Source: Acidobacteriota bacterium (lineage in GTDB: Bacteria; Acidobacteriota; Terriglobia; Terriglobales; Acidobacteriaceae). Taken from it: DNA of 6,858 nt. The notes under the pieces were generated by a model, which did no database searches, had not been told where the DNA came from, and was given only the letters and a program-made list of their open reading frames with translations. The DNA is taken from assembly GCA_021781255.1 (NCBI GenBank), contig JAJXXG010000640.1, forward strand, positions 1 to 6,858. Direction: 5' to 3'. This document shows positions 6,391 to 6,858 of this stretch, in pieces. How positions within the stretch are numbered: position 1 is the stretch's first letter; each line of letters starts with the position of its first letter. The position numbers were made by a program, and so were the translations under genes.

Positions 6391-6858
6391 CTACTTTACA
6401 GTTACCTCATCGATCGACTTCACGACTTGCGCAACAATCTGGTAAGGATCGGCCTCGGAGTTGGGGCGACGATCCTCAAGGTAGCCCTTGTACCCATGCT
6501 TGATGAAGTTCACGGGCATGCGAATGGAGGCGCCGCGATCCGACAGACCGTAGCTGAATTTGTCGATTGACTGCGTCTCGTGATGCCCGGTCAGACGCAG
6601 ATGATTGTCTGGACCGTACACCGCAATATGGTCGGGAATGTTCTTCTCAAACGCCTTCATCAGCGCCTCAAAGTGCTCTTTGCCGCCCACTTCGCGCAGG
6701 TGCTTGGAGGAGAAGTTTGTGTGCATGCCCGAGCCGTTCCAATCTCCCCGGATCGGCTTGCAATGCCACTGTACATCCACCTCATACTTCTCGCAGAGCC
6801 GCATCAGAAGGTAGCGGGCCACCCACAGATCGTCCGCAGCCTTGTGCGAGCCCTTGCC
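6391..6858 (-). CDS. glnII: Glutamine synthetase, type II (eukaryote-like), C-terminal 155 residues; gene runs off the right edge
   Basis: The enzyme makes glutamine from glutamate, ammonia and ATP in the cytoplasm. The visible part opens GKGSHKAADDLWVARYLLMR and continues to a TAG at 6393-6391. Catalytic-domain signatures are GDWNGSGMHTNFS (38-50 of the fragment), RLTGHHETQSI (88-98), SDRGASIR (106-113, substrate and phosphate contacts) and LEDRRPNSEADPY (127-139). The GDWNGSGMHTN and RLTGxHET forms and the termination soon after LEDRRP mark the short type II (beta-grasp GSII) class rather than the longer type I enzyme; full-length relatives have about 340 residues. No adenylylation-loop motif of type I is present in the part seen. 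The N-terminal beta-grasp domain is outside the window. A strong terminator follows 20 bases downstream, so the gene is probably transcribed separately from the ATP-grasp trio. Confidence 0.93.
   Translation of the reverse strand, partial: GKGSHKAADDLWVARYLLMRLCEKYEVDVQWHCKPIRGDWNGSGMHTNFSSKHLREVGGKEHFEALMKAFEKNIPDHIAVYGPDNHLRLTGHHETQSIDKFSYGLSDRGASIRMPVNFIKHGYKGYLEDRRPNSEADPYQIVAQVVKSIDEVTVK

Noticed and set aside
1..6858. CRISPR arrays, tRNA or rRNA genes, insertion-sequence ends, attachment sites
   Set aside because: No spaced direct repeats, cloverleaf-like stretches, transposase motifs or terminal inverted repeats were seen on either strand.

Overview
This 6.86 kb window is GC-rich bacterial DNA. 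Gene content suggests Acidobacteriota (Terriglobia-like). The hints are a eukaryote-like type II glutamine synthetase, a DUF3857-family C-terminal domain joined to tetratricopeptide repeats, and a three-gene ATP-grasp / alpha-E / transglutaminase-like cluster. The taxonomic call is an inference from family distribution, not from a marker gene.

Layout, left to right. Bases 1-62 hold the first 20 complete codons of an unidentified minus-strand gene with a strong ribosome binding site. On the plus strand, 128-2611 encodes an 827-residue TPR protein. Its opening looks like the tail end of a much larger DUF3857/transglutaminase/TPR protein, so it is probably 5'-truncated. A 45-base convergent gap with two small GC-rich hairpins follows. 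The minus strand then carries three genes read right to left: a circularly permuted ATP-grasp protein (6159-4699), an alpha-E domain protein (4615-3653) and a transglutaminase-like cysteine protease-fold protein (3640-2657). The last two are separated by only 12 bases. Upstream, past a leader region and a clear bidirectional intrinsic terminator (6334-6370), lies the C-terminal part of a type II glutamine synthetase gene (6391 to the right edge).

How the genes fit together. The trio matches a conserved association that comparative genomics has predicted to be a peptide-bond-forming and peptide-processing system: ATP-grasp ligase, alpha-E partner, transglutaminase-like peptidase. Its substrate is not established. 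The terminator suggests the glutamine synthetase gene is transcribed separately, although it lies directly upstream on the same strand. The trio is the most interesting system here. Secondary points are the apparent loss of the N-terminal half of the TPR protein and a Gln/Met-rich tail encoded by a short tandem repeat at the end of the transglutaminase-like gene.
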